DNA of 64,000 nt from Megalonaias nervosa (lineage: Eukaryota > Mollusca > Bivalvia > Unionida > Unionidae): NCBI GenBank assembly GCA_016617855.1, contig JAECUM010001876.1, positions 1 through 64,000 on the forward strand, in the 5' to 3' direction. Shown one piece after another: positions 9,864 to 20,779 of this stretch. The position numbers and the translations under genes were made by a program. The notes below the pieces were generated by a model that saw only the letters and a program-made list of their open reading frames with translations, had not been told where the DNA came from and searched no databases. Each line of letters opens with the position of its first letter. Positions within the stretch are counted from its first letter, which is position 1.

Positions 9864-11173
9864 AATGAGCTATTACACAAAATTTGTTACGTTAATCAGC
9901 AGCTCAACAGAAGAAAAAACTACAACCGCTACAATGCAGATTTAACGAATTATCTTAAAGCATCTTGAGATACAATGACAGGTAACTTAAGTATCTCAGA
10001 TCAGTGAGTGCTAGACCTTGAAACAACATATCCACCTATCAACGTAGATAGTACACAAGCCGTAAGCTCAACTGAAGACGATCGATTATAGTAAGTTGTC
10101 GCTGAGAGGTGGAACAATGACTGGGTCGATAAACATGGCAGGTAATACAATAATGAATTTGGAAACGAAATACCCTCCTTCTGACGTAAATAACACACAA
10201 ACTATACGTTATTCACAGCTTAGCGTCGATAATAACTATTTGTCACTAACTGGTGGAACAATGGCTGGAAATATAGATATGGGCGGAAAATTAATATTTA
10301 ATACTCAACTCGATAATACAACGTTGACCAGCAACGATTTTATAACAAATGTAAAGTTTGTCAATGAGAATGTTTTAATAAAATGCGTTAATACGATGAC
10401 TGGCGCGTTAGATATGGGTTCAAATAAAATAACAACTACATATAATGCAATTGCCGCATCGGATCTTACAAATAGACAGTGCGTCGTCGCTGAAATAAGT
10501 GCAACATCAGCAAGTACAATTACTGCTGCGGATGCCGCTTATCTTGAAAAAAACAGGAGGCATAATTACAGGTGCGATCGATATGGTTGCCAACAAGATA
10601 ACTTCTACGTATATACCTGTTGCTCCATCCGATCTTGTAAATAAACAGTATGTAGATAGTGTTGCTCAATCGCTTGCGATTGATGGTAGTACACAACGAG
10701 CTAAAATTAGTGTCGGTCATATTCCACATCTCACTGATGTTAGATATAATCCTTTGGGTTTTATTGCATCTGCGTCAACTCAGTATCTGGAAAATAATCC
10801 AGATCATGTGTTTGCGTTTAACAGCCCTATTGGCTGGCCAGAATGGATCACAAACGGAGATACATCAAACTTTTGGGTCAAACTACAGTGTCCAGCGGCC
10901 GTTGCAATATGGAAGTTTCCCCTACGAGGTCAATCAAATGCTTATGTCGGATGAATTTAACATTGGCTATTAGAAGAATCGAATAATGATTCAAACTAGT
11001 CTGGTCTGCGTTTATTGATTGGTCATATTGGTATTTCTTCTCAGCAATTTACACTTGATCCTGCAGTAACCACAGACAAGTACTCGTATTTCCGGATTTA
11101 TGTTGTCAACGCGGAGGATCCATATCCAGGTCATACAATGTTTAAGATATATACAGTTGAAGAGTTAATGTAA
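9864..11173 (+). pseudogene. Fibre-like protein with phage-tail-type repeats and discoidin-like C-terminus
   Basis: At least five repeats of the form GGTMTGxIxMGxNxIxxL..P...D start at about 9975, 10,113, 10,250, 10,390 and 10,555. This repeat builds trimeric beta-helical shafts in phage tail fibres. After the shaft comes GFIASASTQYLENNPDHVFA, WITNGDTSNFWVKLQCP and IWKFPLRGQSN, then (11,085-11,170) YFRIYVVNAEDPYPGH. These resemble an F5/8-type C (discoidin, galactose-binding) fold, suggesting a receptor- or glycan-binding tip. Frameshifts lie near 10,060, 10,560 and 10,955, with stops in the first repeat. The role as host-attachment fibre is inferred. Confidence 0.7.
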
Positions 11174-11185
11174 TTGTAATATATA

Positions 11186-11625
11186 ATGTCTGTTGATCCT
11201 CCATCGATCAGAGTCGCAAAACGAGTCTGTTAATTTTATACTAAACCCAAAAACGGAAATCGAAATAGCTGATGCTGATTCACTAAACACAGAAAGTGCT
11301 GAGGAAACAAGAGCGATAAATATAAGTGCTCGAATGAAAAAATTAACTTGAATTTACCTAGTTTAAATGAGAACAGTGTCAACTTTGATGGAAACGCAGG
11401 AATGGGAGGCTCAACTGAAATACGCAGTCAGAGACTTTAATATAATTAGTAAATACTATCCTGTGTGTGATTGTGAGGAACAGCGATTAAAAGTTGAAAG
11501 GTTGCTGTTAAATACGCTGCTTGAGCTAAATAAAGAAAATCTTTTGACGATCGATAAATCTAACGTTGTAAAAACAAATTTCATGCTGGTAAAAAATCAG
11601 CAAGAGCGACTAAAACAATCATGAT
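11186..11625 (+). pseudogene. Unrecognised helical element A protein
   Basis: It starts at an ATG 12 bases after the fibre stop (MSVDPPSIRVAKRV). The first third is shifted (LNPKTEIEIADADSLNTESA). The open frame 11,367-11,625 reads EAQLKYAVRDFNIISKYYPV, CDCEEQRLKVERLLLNTLLE and ends LVKNQQERLKQS. Helical, with a CDC motif. No family recognised. Its position suggests a late gene co-oriented with the fibre. Confidence 0.45.
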
Positions 11626-11722
11626 GAACTTGACAAACTAACTGAAACAAGGAAGCACAAAGTTTTAAAAAAATCGTAAGCTCAAGGATACATTTGCTAA
11701 ACGTCGAATATTTCTGCTAGGC

Positions 11723-12190
11723 ATGGACTATTATGATAAAAAGACGTTGTTGGAAATGGTAGATAATCGTGTTGATACTAACCTGCGAACAACAGCATAT
11801 CTAGTTCTAAAAGACTCTCTCACCGGTGATAGAAAAAGGTATAACGTATATCACATTAATGCTGCACTAAACTCATTATCAGATATTGAGCATAGGACTG
11901 AGTTATATGATACTGTCAAACGAACGAAACATTTTTTATCAGGAGCTTGACGATATTACAACTGTAGAACCTAGTATTGATGAAAATTATGACGCGTATC
12001 ATAGTTCTAAAAAAATGCGTTGAAAAACTATAAAAGAGAAGCTGGAAAGTTACTGACAGATCTAAAATACAAAAGCATCAAAGAGTTGATAGTCAGATAC
12101 CTAAATCTACCCGTTAATGACATAAACATAGAAGAAGCAGATATTCGCAGTCTTTTGAGTTTTGCAACAGCATGTACAATTAACAGGTAA
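11723..12190 (+). pseudogene. Unrecognised element A protein
   Basis: An ATG at 11,723 opens MDYYDKKTLLEMVDNRVDTN, 75 codons to 11,950. Coding style continues in other frames: DDITTVEPSIDENYDAYHSS, then KEAGKL-like, then ELIVRYLNLPVNDINIEEAD near 12,090-12,160. Mostly helical and charged. At least two frameshifts. Function unknown. Confidence 0.45.
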
Positions 12191-12199
12191 TATTTAGTA

Positions 12200-12509
12200 C
12201 TTAAAAATTTTAAAACTGGGACAGTTATGTTATGTTGTTAGTTATATCGATGAAACAAATGATATTTATCGTGATAGAGTCAATGATATTACTGAAATAC
12301 CAACAAATTTTGATCCTCCATTTTCATCCTCAAATCGTAAAGTTTTCATAGATGGAAGATATAATGATATCTCATCTGAAGTATATGATAAGTACAGAGT
12401 TTATTTGCTGATCCTTTTAATAGTAAATTTAGTGCTCTGGTTGATAAGGCTTCTGTTGAAAATACCCTTACTATGTCAATTGAAATATCAACTGAAACAG
12501 ATTCATAAT
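12200..12509 (+). pseudogene. Unrecognised coding remnant before the TM protein
   Basis: A frame reads SYIDETNDIYRDRVNDITEI and FDPPFSSSNRKVFIDGRYND. After a frameshift near 12,400 it reads FADPFNSKFSALVDKASVEN and ends STETDS at a TAA that overlaps the next ATG (12,508) in ATAATG. That overlap suggests a compact polycistron-like order. The family is unknown. Confidence 0.4.
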
Positions 12510-12954
12510 GACAAAAAAAGAAATTTTTGATTTCAATTATATCTCATCAGGTCTCTCAGACAACGACAGGGATGAGCTGATCAAATACTACAAATACTGT
12601 CATAAAAACATTTACTGCGTGCTAAACTACATTCCAATGATGCTAACAATTGGAATTGCATCAGCAGGAGGAACAGCAAATCCATTACTCCTGATAGTGT
12701 CAGGGGCAGGTATTGTATTATCAGCAATAAATAAAAAAAATCGAGCAGAAAACGAGAACAAAAATACTTCGTATAAAATAGCAATAGCTACCTACAACAA
12801 AATTTTTAATCAACTTCGAGCTTATCTCAGAGGTGAAAAGTTTATTGTGTTAAATCTGATACAGGAACTGCTAGTCGAAGATGATTTGCTTGTTGATATG
12901 ATACCGAACGGAGTTGTAAAATACCAAAAACGATATTCAGTAAATTTTGTGTGA
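12508..12954 (+). CDS. Intact small membrane protein of element A
   Basis: This 148-codon frame has no break. It starts MTKKEIFDFNYISSGLSDND, continues ELIKYYKYCHKNIYC, has one hydrophobic segment from about residue 45 to 72 (ending SGAGIVLSAI), and then a helical charged tail. It resembles a small membrane gene that recurs in Polinton/adintovirus-like elements, but I know of no defined function. It is one of the few undamaged frames of element A. Its integrity could mean recent decay or chance. Confidence 0.65.
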   Translation: MTKKEIFDFNYISSGLSDNDRDELIKYYKYCHKNIYCVLNYIPMMLTIGIASAGGTANPLLLIVSGAGIVLSAINKKNRAENENKNTSYKIAIATYNKIFNQLRAYLRGEKFIVLNLIQELLVEDDLLVDMIPNGVVKYQKRYSVNFV

Positions 12955-12957
12955 AAT

Positions 12958-13620
12958 ATGAAATATGGAAGATATTACAGTAGAGGATACTACGTTAAGG
13001 ATGAAAAGAATTCTTTTCTGAGGTAAGTTTATGACGATTACGCTCGACAATGAGAAATAAAGTACATATTTCAAAAGCAGAAATTAGATAAAGTTCTCTC
13101 TTGTTCGCACAGAGAATTCAGAGTATTTCAGTAAGATTGCTTTCATCACAGACTCACTTTCTGATGTTATTGATAATCTTTACAATCCGATATCACAAGA
13201 TAAATACACAAAGATCACAGTCGATGACGAACTAAAAAAGTGTTATGTTGATAAATCAATAGTCTCACATGGAAATTTTATCAAGATGTTAGAACCTTGC
13301 TCTCTCATCAGTGGTAAGATTAATTTGTATTTGTTTTGTCATGGTGTTTAGTCTTACATTATAGCAAAAGCTGAGACTTTAAAAATATCTCGACAAGTGG
13401 CTGTGTAAACTTTTGTGTGAAATATAAAATAAAAATCGCAGTAGTGAAGGTAAAGGGGATTGTTTCTGAGCCAACCGTATTTTGTTCGACGACGATAATG
13501 ATTTCAATGGTGATCCCATGTTGGTAAACGACTAAGAAATTGATTTTGTTGCCTCAGCTAAGTTGTTTTCGTATTTGTTTAGACTAACATTGGAGGAAGG
13601 ATTAGTGGGGTAAAATCATG
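12958..13620 (+). pseudogene. Last coding remnants of element A
   Basis: An ATG at 12,958 gives MKYGRYYSRGYYVKDEKNSF before a stop. A shifted frame at about 13,130-13,340 reads KIAFITDSLSDVIDNLYNPI and KSIVSHGNFIKMLEPCSLIS. A third at about 13,470-13,610 reads DDNDFNGDPMLVND and SYLFRLTLEEGLVG. The style is protein-like with three or more frameshifts. No family recognised. Confidence 0.35.
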
Positions 13621-13700
13621 CTGTCGTCCTAATAAAAAATTAAAAATTGTTTTGGCTAAGAAACCCCCTTACTACTTACACGTGTATTTTAATTTCATAC

Positions 13701-13818
13701 GCGCTAGTAGTTCTAGCGCGTTAATATTTTTTTCTAGCACGCTAGGTTTGCTGTTAATGCCTTTTAAGACTATCAATTTGATGAAACTAGCTCGCTAGAA
13801 TGTAAACTAGCGCGCTAG
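13701..13818. repeat. Cluster of CTAGC-GCTAG palindromes
   Basis: Four near-palindromes lie in 118 bases. A hairpin with nine-base arms ACGCGCTAG and CTAGCGCGT spans about 13,700-13,720. Then come CTAGCACGCTAG (13,734-13,745), CTAGCTCGCTAG (13,787-13,798) and the perfect CTAGCGCGCTAG (13,807-13,818). They stand just after the last element A coding remnant and may belong to its end, or to a small separate transposon. Confidence 0.6.
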
Positions 13819-13830
13819 TTTGTAATTTTA

Positions 13831-14671
13831 AATCGTCCAATGAAAACAGTCATACCATTGTATATACGGAAAGCATGACATGGGGGCTCTTGGATTTAAA
13901 GACATGGAAGAATGTAATGACAGAAAAGTTTTTGGATCAGATCACAATTATTAGTTTCGGTTCGGTACCCACGACGGTAGTCCCAGTCTATTTTAAGAGT
14001 ATTTTTTCGTGTCTCCTTTTGGTGGTGATACAAGAGCTTGATTTAGTCTTTCTTGGTATGGATTTGAAGGTAATTGTTTATTGTATAGAATATGAACTTA
14101 TGGCGTTGTTGTCTGTGAGTGTTTCGTCGACAGTGCACAGTGAGTAATAAGGCCTTGGTGATGATCCGAAGTGAAATCTGTGTTCCATTGCACAGTATTT
14201 TGTTTCTAGTCCAGCCTCTCAAAGAAATGCCGGTAAACCTATAACAAGAACTTGACCGTAAAGTCATCTTTGAAGGTATTTTAGATTAACATATAATTTG
14301 TATCGATTGTCACACAGTGGAAGTTAAGTACAGACAAACAAGTGTAGAAACGCTATAGGAACATTAATTGTGATCTGAGTCCCGTTCACAATGAATTCAG
14401 GACACGGTAGACTATTGTTGCAGAATTATCGTCCTCATTCTACAATTGTATTTGTAATTTATCATGTTTGCATGTGACTAAATTATGCTGGGTGATTTTA
14501 CTCTAGTTTATATATTTCCTCATTTGACAGAGGGTGGGGTCTATGGGGACTTTTAGTTGTTCTTATCGTATTTGTTGCCCATATTAAGGTTTAAGATAGA
14601 AAACAAAATTTGAACATAAAGACAGAAATTGTATTAAAACTCAGTCTCTGTATCTGTTTTGTTTCATAAAG
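13831..14671. other. Interval without recognised gene
   Basis: I see only short open frames on both strands (for example 13,875-14,147 plus and 14,043-14,267 minus), which overlap each other and have no protein-like pattern. Probably host intergenic sequence flanking element A. Confidence 0.5.

Positions 14672-14725
<54 letters not shown>
14672..14725. repeat. (TATC)n microsatellite
   Basis: A run of about thirteen perfect TATC tetranucleotide units. Typical of nuclear animal DNA and a likely length polymorphism. The sequence from 14,726 to 15,230 next to it shows no recognisable gene. Confidence 0.95.
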
Positions 14726-15230
14726 ACTTTTCATATCTCATCAATTGGCAAAATAGGGATCCTTCGGATTTATCTTTAAATGTAATTGCTTCTCCTTTCA
14801 TGATAAATACGATACACTATTTGCAGATATGAAATTATTTTGTGCATTGCCCCAAATTTTAAACCTCTGGTAGTACATGTATTTAATAAACAGCTAAGTT
14901 ATCATTGAGGTAGATTTAGTTTTTGACCTGCAGTATGTTTATAAATGAAAGATGTATATAACGGGCAGCATGGATGTAACATTTTGGACATACTAAACAC
15001 GGCTGTAGGAATTTCTTAAATGTTGGTGGGGCCAGCAGTGAATACGAAATCATAAATCGCTTTCACACTTTTCAATAAAAATACTTTTCTGCAAATATTT
15101 TTCTTTTTAAGAATCTCAAGGTAAACTCGTTTTTAATTTCATTGGCGTTTGCACATGTACGCTACTGCTTCCTTTAGAAAATGTGCCAGCCTCGTCTATA
15201 AACAGGGAAAAGAAATCGAACAAATGGAAT

Positions 15231-16255
15231 TTAATTAATAGAAAAGAAAGAAAAGTAAGTAGGCCTCTGCCGCACCGCACTAATGAATTCATTTAGCAAA
15301 CAATTCACATCTAACCGGTCGACATGTTCCTTGTGAATATGCATGGTCATGCAGTGATTAAGCCTAGGTTTTCGGTTTGTTGCTTGTATCCAGGATTTCG
15401 GGCCTCTCAGGACATTGAAGGAACGTTCACTGAGCACATTGGTGGAAGGGTTAATGAGGATGAGACGCAGGAGTTTGATACATTCCCGATACATGTCTTT
15501 CGTTGCCGAAGAAAGGTTGCAGGAAATATCCGTCACGTCTTGGATTTAATGAAGAGAAGAAGTGACTTTCAAATGAATCAGTTCCTCTTTCAGTTAATTC
15601 GTGGTTAATGTATGGAAGCATTCAGACACCACTCTTATGTTTGCGTCAATGACTTCACCAATATTTGCGAGAAACACTGACTCCATGGAGGTAGTTATCG
15701 TATAGCCAGGTTGATCAAACCGCCTAGTGATGGCTCCCATAAGACTGTCGATACAGTGAAAGAATAGCCTACGGTAGTAGCTGATGACATCTTCTGCAAA
15801 GTGTGACTCGTTGATTCCATCTTCATATCTTAGGGGAAGCTTTCGCTTCCTGGGGAGCACAGATTCATCCACCAAGCTGTGTGCCTTGAGAAGCGTTGTC
15901 TCCCAAAATGCGTTGAAACATTCTTCAATCCGGATGCTCTGCAGAGTGTGGATAGTTTTCTTTGATGGTTCTTGTCCTTCGGAAGCTTAACAACTTTGTT
16001 CTTCAGGGCACGACTGAAATTATCAGTGTGTCCAAATGTTACGATGGCCTGTTAAATGCAAAAGAAAACAATAAATATTCAGATGTTGCTATCTTGGTTT
16101 CCACACCAAGAAATCGTACTTTGGTTTCAGTGTCATCGGAGCATTTTCTTGCTTTTTCCCACATGAGATTCAAATCTGTGCAATTTTGTGCGATTGAACA
16201 AAAAGTGTCTACTTTCACAGTCCAGTGAGTTGGGCAAAGTAGCCCATTCTGCCAG
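15231..16255 (-). pseudogene. hAT-superfamily transposase remnant (ZMYM1/DUF4371-like), C-terminal half
   Basis: The minus strand ends with a hATC dimerisation domain: LLRLILINPSTNVLSERSFN followed by VLRGPKSWIQAT and RLNHCMTMHIHKEHVDRLDV. Upstream is the open frame 15,875-15,594 (EDVISYYRRLFFHCIDSLMG) and, further, LLCPTHWTVKVDTFCSIAQ at about 16,240, matching the xCxTRWxxR-type block of hAT-like transposases. Three or more breaks divide it. No N-terminal BED finger or terminal repeats were found. It is a dead, 5'-truncated copy in host DNA. Confidence 0.8.
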
Positions 16256-18689
16256 GTGTGGGAACAAGAGATTCCTCCTTGATGCTTTCTAAAAGTGATT
16301 GTCTTTTAGACGAGTACTTGATCAGTTTGGTCACCTCAAGGGTCACTTCAAATGCACTTTTCATAATGGGACACTTTTTCACCATACAAACGACAGGTAA
16401 TGTCTGTAACTATGACTGTATATGCAGCGTGGTTCCTCAGATTAGAATTTGATCTTGACAGACGTTGTAGGCGCCGTCATCGCACTCATTTTTTATTAGC
16501 AAAAACAACAAAGACTATTGAGAACACTCACGCGACTTCCTCAGATTAACACAAAATGACGTGGTTCGTAAACACCACCCCACCCCGTTTCATGCTAATT
16601 ATCTTATCCTAACATATTTAGAATACATTACAATTCCAAATGTGTTCCACGTGTATAATTAAGTACTTTACTCTTCTTTTAATAACCACTTTTACGCAAA
16701 ATTTCTATGTTGATTTATATCTGGTCTATTTTGGTCAAATTTGAAACTACGCTACGTTTGACATGGTTGTTGAACAATACTTTATTGACACATTGGGTCC
16801 TTGAGAAAGCATATGTCGTAGTTTTTTAACTTTCATCAAGGAAGCTTTTCAAATGCGTGTTTAAAATACGGGCTACATAGAAAATCCAAAATGACTGATT
16901 CCCAGCGTGGTCCGTCTTCAAACGACGATTTCATTCGGCAAATAGTTATGATGACAATATTCTTTAATGTTTTGAAGCTTGTCAGATTATTGGAGCTATG
17001 AAAAGTTGAGATAAATGTGGGTGATTTTTTTAGCCTAAAAATGGTTTAAATACGAGTCCGATGTACATGCTGGATGGACAAAAATGGAAGGCATATCTGT
17101 CACTCACCCTTTCAGTAAATATAGAAAAGGCAGAATACCAAGACAAATTAAAACACAGACAATTTAAGAGTAGGATGCAATTTTCATTTCTTTTCTAAAC
17201 TATATATTCCTATCGGGGTTAAGATCAACTAAATAAATAAGATTGAAATAGAATGAAATAAAAAAATAAAGATATTTATTTGATCAAAACTCATCTTTAT
17301 GGTGGCTAAAGTGATTTCTGCATCTGACCAAATGCTACAGCCTAAAATGGCCTAAAATGCTGAATACAAATCACTGACAACTAACAGGTAGCTTACTGAA
17401 GTGAATTTTAGACTAACTCAGGCTGATTGTTTGAGCACATGGGAGCAGCCATTTTGGTTCAGCTGTGTGCTTAAATCATGTACAATTTCCATAAGTACAA
17501 TATCCAGTAAAATTTAAGCCACAGTATATAAAATATAGATGTATGTCAACATTCTCTCCAATGTGCATGTTGCAAATGCAACCAGATTCAAATCTCTCAG
17601 AAGTTCTTAATATTTGTAGAGCACCCCCGTGAAGACCACGTAGGTATTATTATTGGATGATTTAATTATAGCTGAAACATTTCAATCGCAGCATCAAAAC
17701 AGTCATTTTGAAAAATTCTCATCTTTTTTTCCCCACAGTGCATTAGTCGTTAGTCACAAAGTTCCACAGAAGCCGAGTGATGAAAAGTGAGTTATTTCAA
17801 AAATTGACATTGCATTTTCTCTACATAATAACCAGTGTTATGTTATAAGACATGAACATTAAATCTGCCACAATTATTCCTGAGATGTCGCTAATAAATT
17901 TTACAATTTGAAAAGGGGTGTAACATATCTGGTTCATGAAGGTCAAAGATCAAAGGGTAAAATGTTTGTTCATTTTTCTAGCACTAGAATATGGAAGAAA
18001 GCGAATTTGCTCTGTCACTATTACTGACTATTATTTTAATTATAAATGAATAAAACAGAAAATTTTCACGATATATTTCTTTCACTTAATGCTGCAGTTT
18101 TAAATTTAGGTTGACCTCACTCCTTTGTTATAAGATTTCAAATTCCTCATAATTAAGGTCGTTGTATGCATAATACTGCCACAAGGCATATTGTGTATGC
18201 AAGAGCAAAATAAGCATAATTAGCTTATTTTCATGCATGACATCATTGTTAGTGTACCATTTTGCTGAGAACATGTTATCGATCAACCGGGCGTGCCAAA
18301 GTAACATGACGTCAGTTTTACTATGTAGTGACGAGACAGCTGGGCTTGGTTGTGATGATGTAAAGTGAACGTTAACTTGGCAAATGAATGATTGATATAA
18401 ATTGTTTAACCTAGACGCACATAATTCCTGGAATGGTCAGGTCGCTTGGATCCCCCTCTGAATCTTCTTGGATGTCGTTTGACACCGTAGGGTTTCTGGG
18501 GTGGGTGGGTGTCAAATTAACATTGATCAGTACAGATGCCTGTTGGCCGTAAATGAAACATCATCACCTTAATTTGGCAGTGTCGTCTAATCTAATATCA
18601 CTGATGGTCAAAACCCGAGCACGGCCATCTCTTTTTGGTGATTCTTGAATTGCGTATTTAAAGAAATATTTTTATTATAAAATTATTTA
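16256..18689. other. Gene-free AT-rich interval
   Basis: No open frame with protein-like content and no clear repeat boundary. Poly-A/T tracts and scattered short runs only. Probably intergenic host DNA or old transposon debris that I cannot identify. Confidence 0.5.
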
Positions 18690-19150
18690 AGAATATATTG
18701 ATGCGATTATTTCTGGGTTTGAAAAATTACATAAGAATGGAAGACCTCGCGTGCATCAAACCTGATACTAAAATAATCAAAGATGATTTTAAAATATTGC
18801 AAGAGAGACGGGGGAGGATGGGTTCACATTAGTGGCAGAATATCGATTCATCAAATTATTGCAGCAATCAATGACAACGTCCCTCGCTAAGGTCAGTGAT
18901 GATAAAAAAAATTGCTGAATTTGTTCTACTTGCAAAGGTCAAAGAAATATTAGATCGGCGCTGTCTTGAGAATATAAAACGAAAAAGGTTGTAGGTGCGC
19001 GTGTGAGACAGCTAAAGAAACTCGTGGAAGAATGTAAGCATTCTGATGAAAAAGATTCTGAAGACTGAAACATCGTTTATGTGCTGCAGGTGCAAACACT
19101 CTCCCTCCACGTCCGCAGTTTGCCGAGAAACATATAAACGAAAATATCAA
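18690..19150 (+). pseudogene. Coding-like remnant of unknown family upstream of element B
   Basis: In changing plus-strand frames the sequence reads YIDAIISGFEKLHKNGRPRV, then GEDGFTLVAEYRFIKLLQQS and SLAKVSDDKKNC, then ARVRQLKKLVEECKHSDEKD. These look like decayed protein rather than noise. The nearby minus-strand penton-like remnant suggests that they belong to the same viral-type element. I cannot name the family. Confidence 0.35.
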
Positions 19151-19259
19151 GAATAAGTATAAAAAATATAACATATTGTATCTTTTGTTTTTTTATTTCA
19201 GAATGCTTATGTCGTTTCTTATTATGGGACCATTTTAAGCTCTATATCTGACATACAAA

Positions 19260-20698
19260 CTCAAAGGTAATTCTTAATCGTAGATATTCGGTACAAGCTC
19301 ATCTTGATCGTTCAGACGAAATCGTATTCCTGACAACGACGGAGTATGACATCATAAATAAACAGGATTGGTAAGCACCGATACAATCATGCTATCAGGG
19401 GGTACCTCTGGAGAAAAACTATAAAGAACATATCCTTGCTGTACTTGTGATACCACCCACAGCGTCACAAACAAGATTTACAGAAATCGTCGACGTAATT
19501 TTAAGTATACCCGGCGATATATGACGACTCCTACCATCTGGTTCGTTGTTATGTTTGAGAATATATGATGGGGCTCCTATTTTTCTCCATGTCGCATCGA
19601 TCTTCGGTATATATTGGTTAATATGTCATTGAGATCATTTTGCATTTGATCAATGCCCAACCAAGGCTGTTTGAAATAAGGCAATTGGGCATCGGTGATT
19701 TAAAAAAATCAAGGAAGACCTTTTTGTATGCTGCGCCACTTAAGTATTTACGACCACCCTCGTGAATTCCGTTTCTATCACATATTTTGATAGAATGCTG
19801 CATCAGATTTCACTTGGTTCAGACGTTGTACTGTTTCAATGATTTTTTATTTAAGATCACCATTCGGATATTCAAGTATATATTGCTGAAGTAGCTTCCT
19901 CAGATCATTTTGTACGTTTTTATCTTCCTACATTAATTTATCGACGAGTATTTTATTAGAAAACCCATGTGCATACGCTTCCCTTACTTGTGATTCTGTT
20001 AGTGATACATCATCATACAACCATACCGGGTATTCTTTAACCTCACCTGCGGTAACTACTCCCCTGATGCCAAGAATATCACGGTCTGCCTGATGAATCC
20101 ATTGCCAGTGTTTTCTATGCTCTGGAATGTTTAAGAATATTCGTTTGATAAATAGTTGGGTTGGTGTGGTTGTGGTGGTCCAGCATAAGCTGGCTTTAGC
20201 AGCAGCCATCCCAACACAGTTCTGATCGACGACTGATACATGTCAACAACGTGATCTGGCTTTGGTATTTCAATGGCGGTGTCTGGCGTTGGCTCATGTT
20301 CTGTGATAGCGATCTTTGAATCTTTCCCTGTTAAAGATTTGGTTCTACGCTGACGTTCATGATTGATTTGCTCTGTTTGATATGAATTTGCTGTGATTCA
20401 CACGAAGTTCCAGTCAGGGACTTGTGCCCCAGTGTTGATCTTTATTTTCATACACGAATACCAATGAATTGTTTGCTTGTAATCCACCAAATGATTTTGA
20501 TCTGATATTTGGCCAACTATAATAAACTCGTAATTTATCCAGTCTGATTTCTAAACTTCTACCATTGGGCGCTTTTATTGGTGTATGAAAACTAATATCA
20601 AATTCTGGCTGAGTTGACGTCGCAAATATCATCATGTCCGCTGATAGTGTTGTGTTAGCAATTATCTGTTGCAATTGAGTAGTTATTTCTGCTGACAT
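19260..20698 (-). pseudogene. Element B: penton-like protein and unknown remnants of another Polinton-like insertion
   Basis: The 95-codon frame at 20,698-20,414 (starting MSAEITTQLQQIIANTTLSA) contains EFDISFHTPIKAPNGRSLEI, then LRVYYSWPNI, the front-strand pattern of Polinton penton-like proteins. Far downstream (about 19,590-19,400) come GAPSYILKHNN and KITSTISVNLVCDAVGGITS, and then IRFRLNDQDELVPNI, matching the C-terminal blocks of the penton-like protein of element A. Between them, 20,209-19,928 encodes an unrecognised piece (HWQWIHQADRDILGIRGVVT). No other element genes are recognisable here, so this is a solo fragment. Confidence 0.5.
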
Positions 20699-20779
20699 TA
20701 TTATTTATACCAATTCTAAAAGCGGCGACTGTGTCGTCCTCAATGACTTACACGTGTCATGATAAATATTACTGCAATA

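Larger units (their letters stand above)
1..13830. mobile_element. Element A: decayed Polinton/Maverick (adintovirus-like) element, left end outside window
   Basis: This block carries remains of the Polinton gene set. On the minus strand are DNA polymerase B, PLA2/integrase, protease, pVI-like peptide, capsid protein, penton-like protein and packaging ATPase. On the plus strand are a fibre-like gene and several small genes. Genes are broken by stops and frameshifts, so the element is inactive. The right limit is set loosely at the end of a palindrome cluster near 13,830. Terminal inverted repeats could not be checked because the left end lies outside the window. The set of genes is diagnostic even though each is damaged. 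Confidence 0.85.

Noticed and set aside
14672..14725. Possible CRISPR-like regular repeat
   Set aside because: Simple TATC microsatellite without spacers. No CRISPR array was seen in the window.
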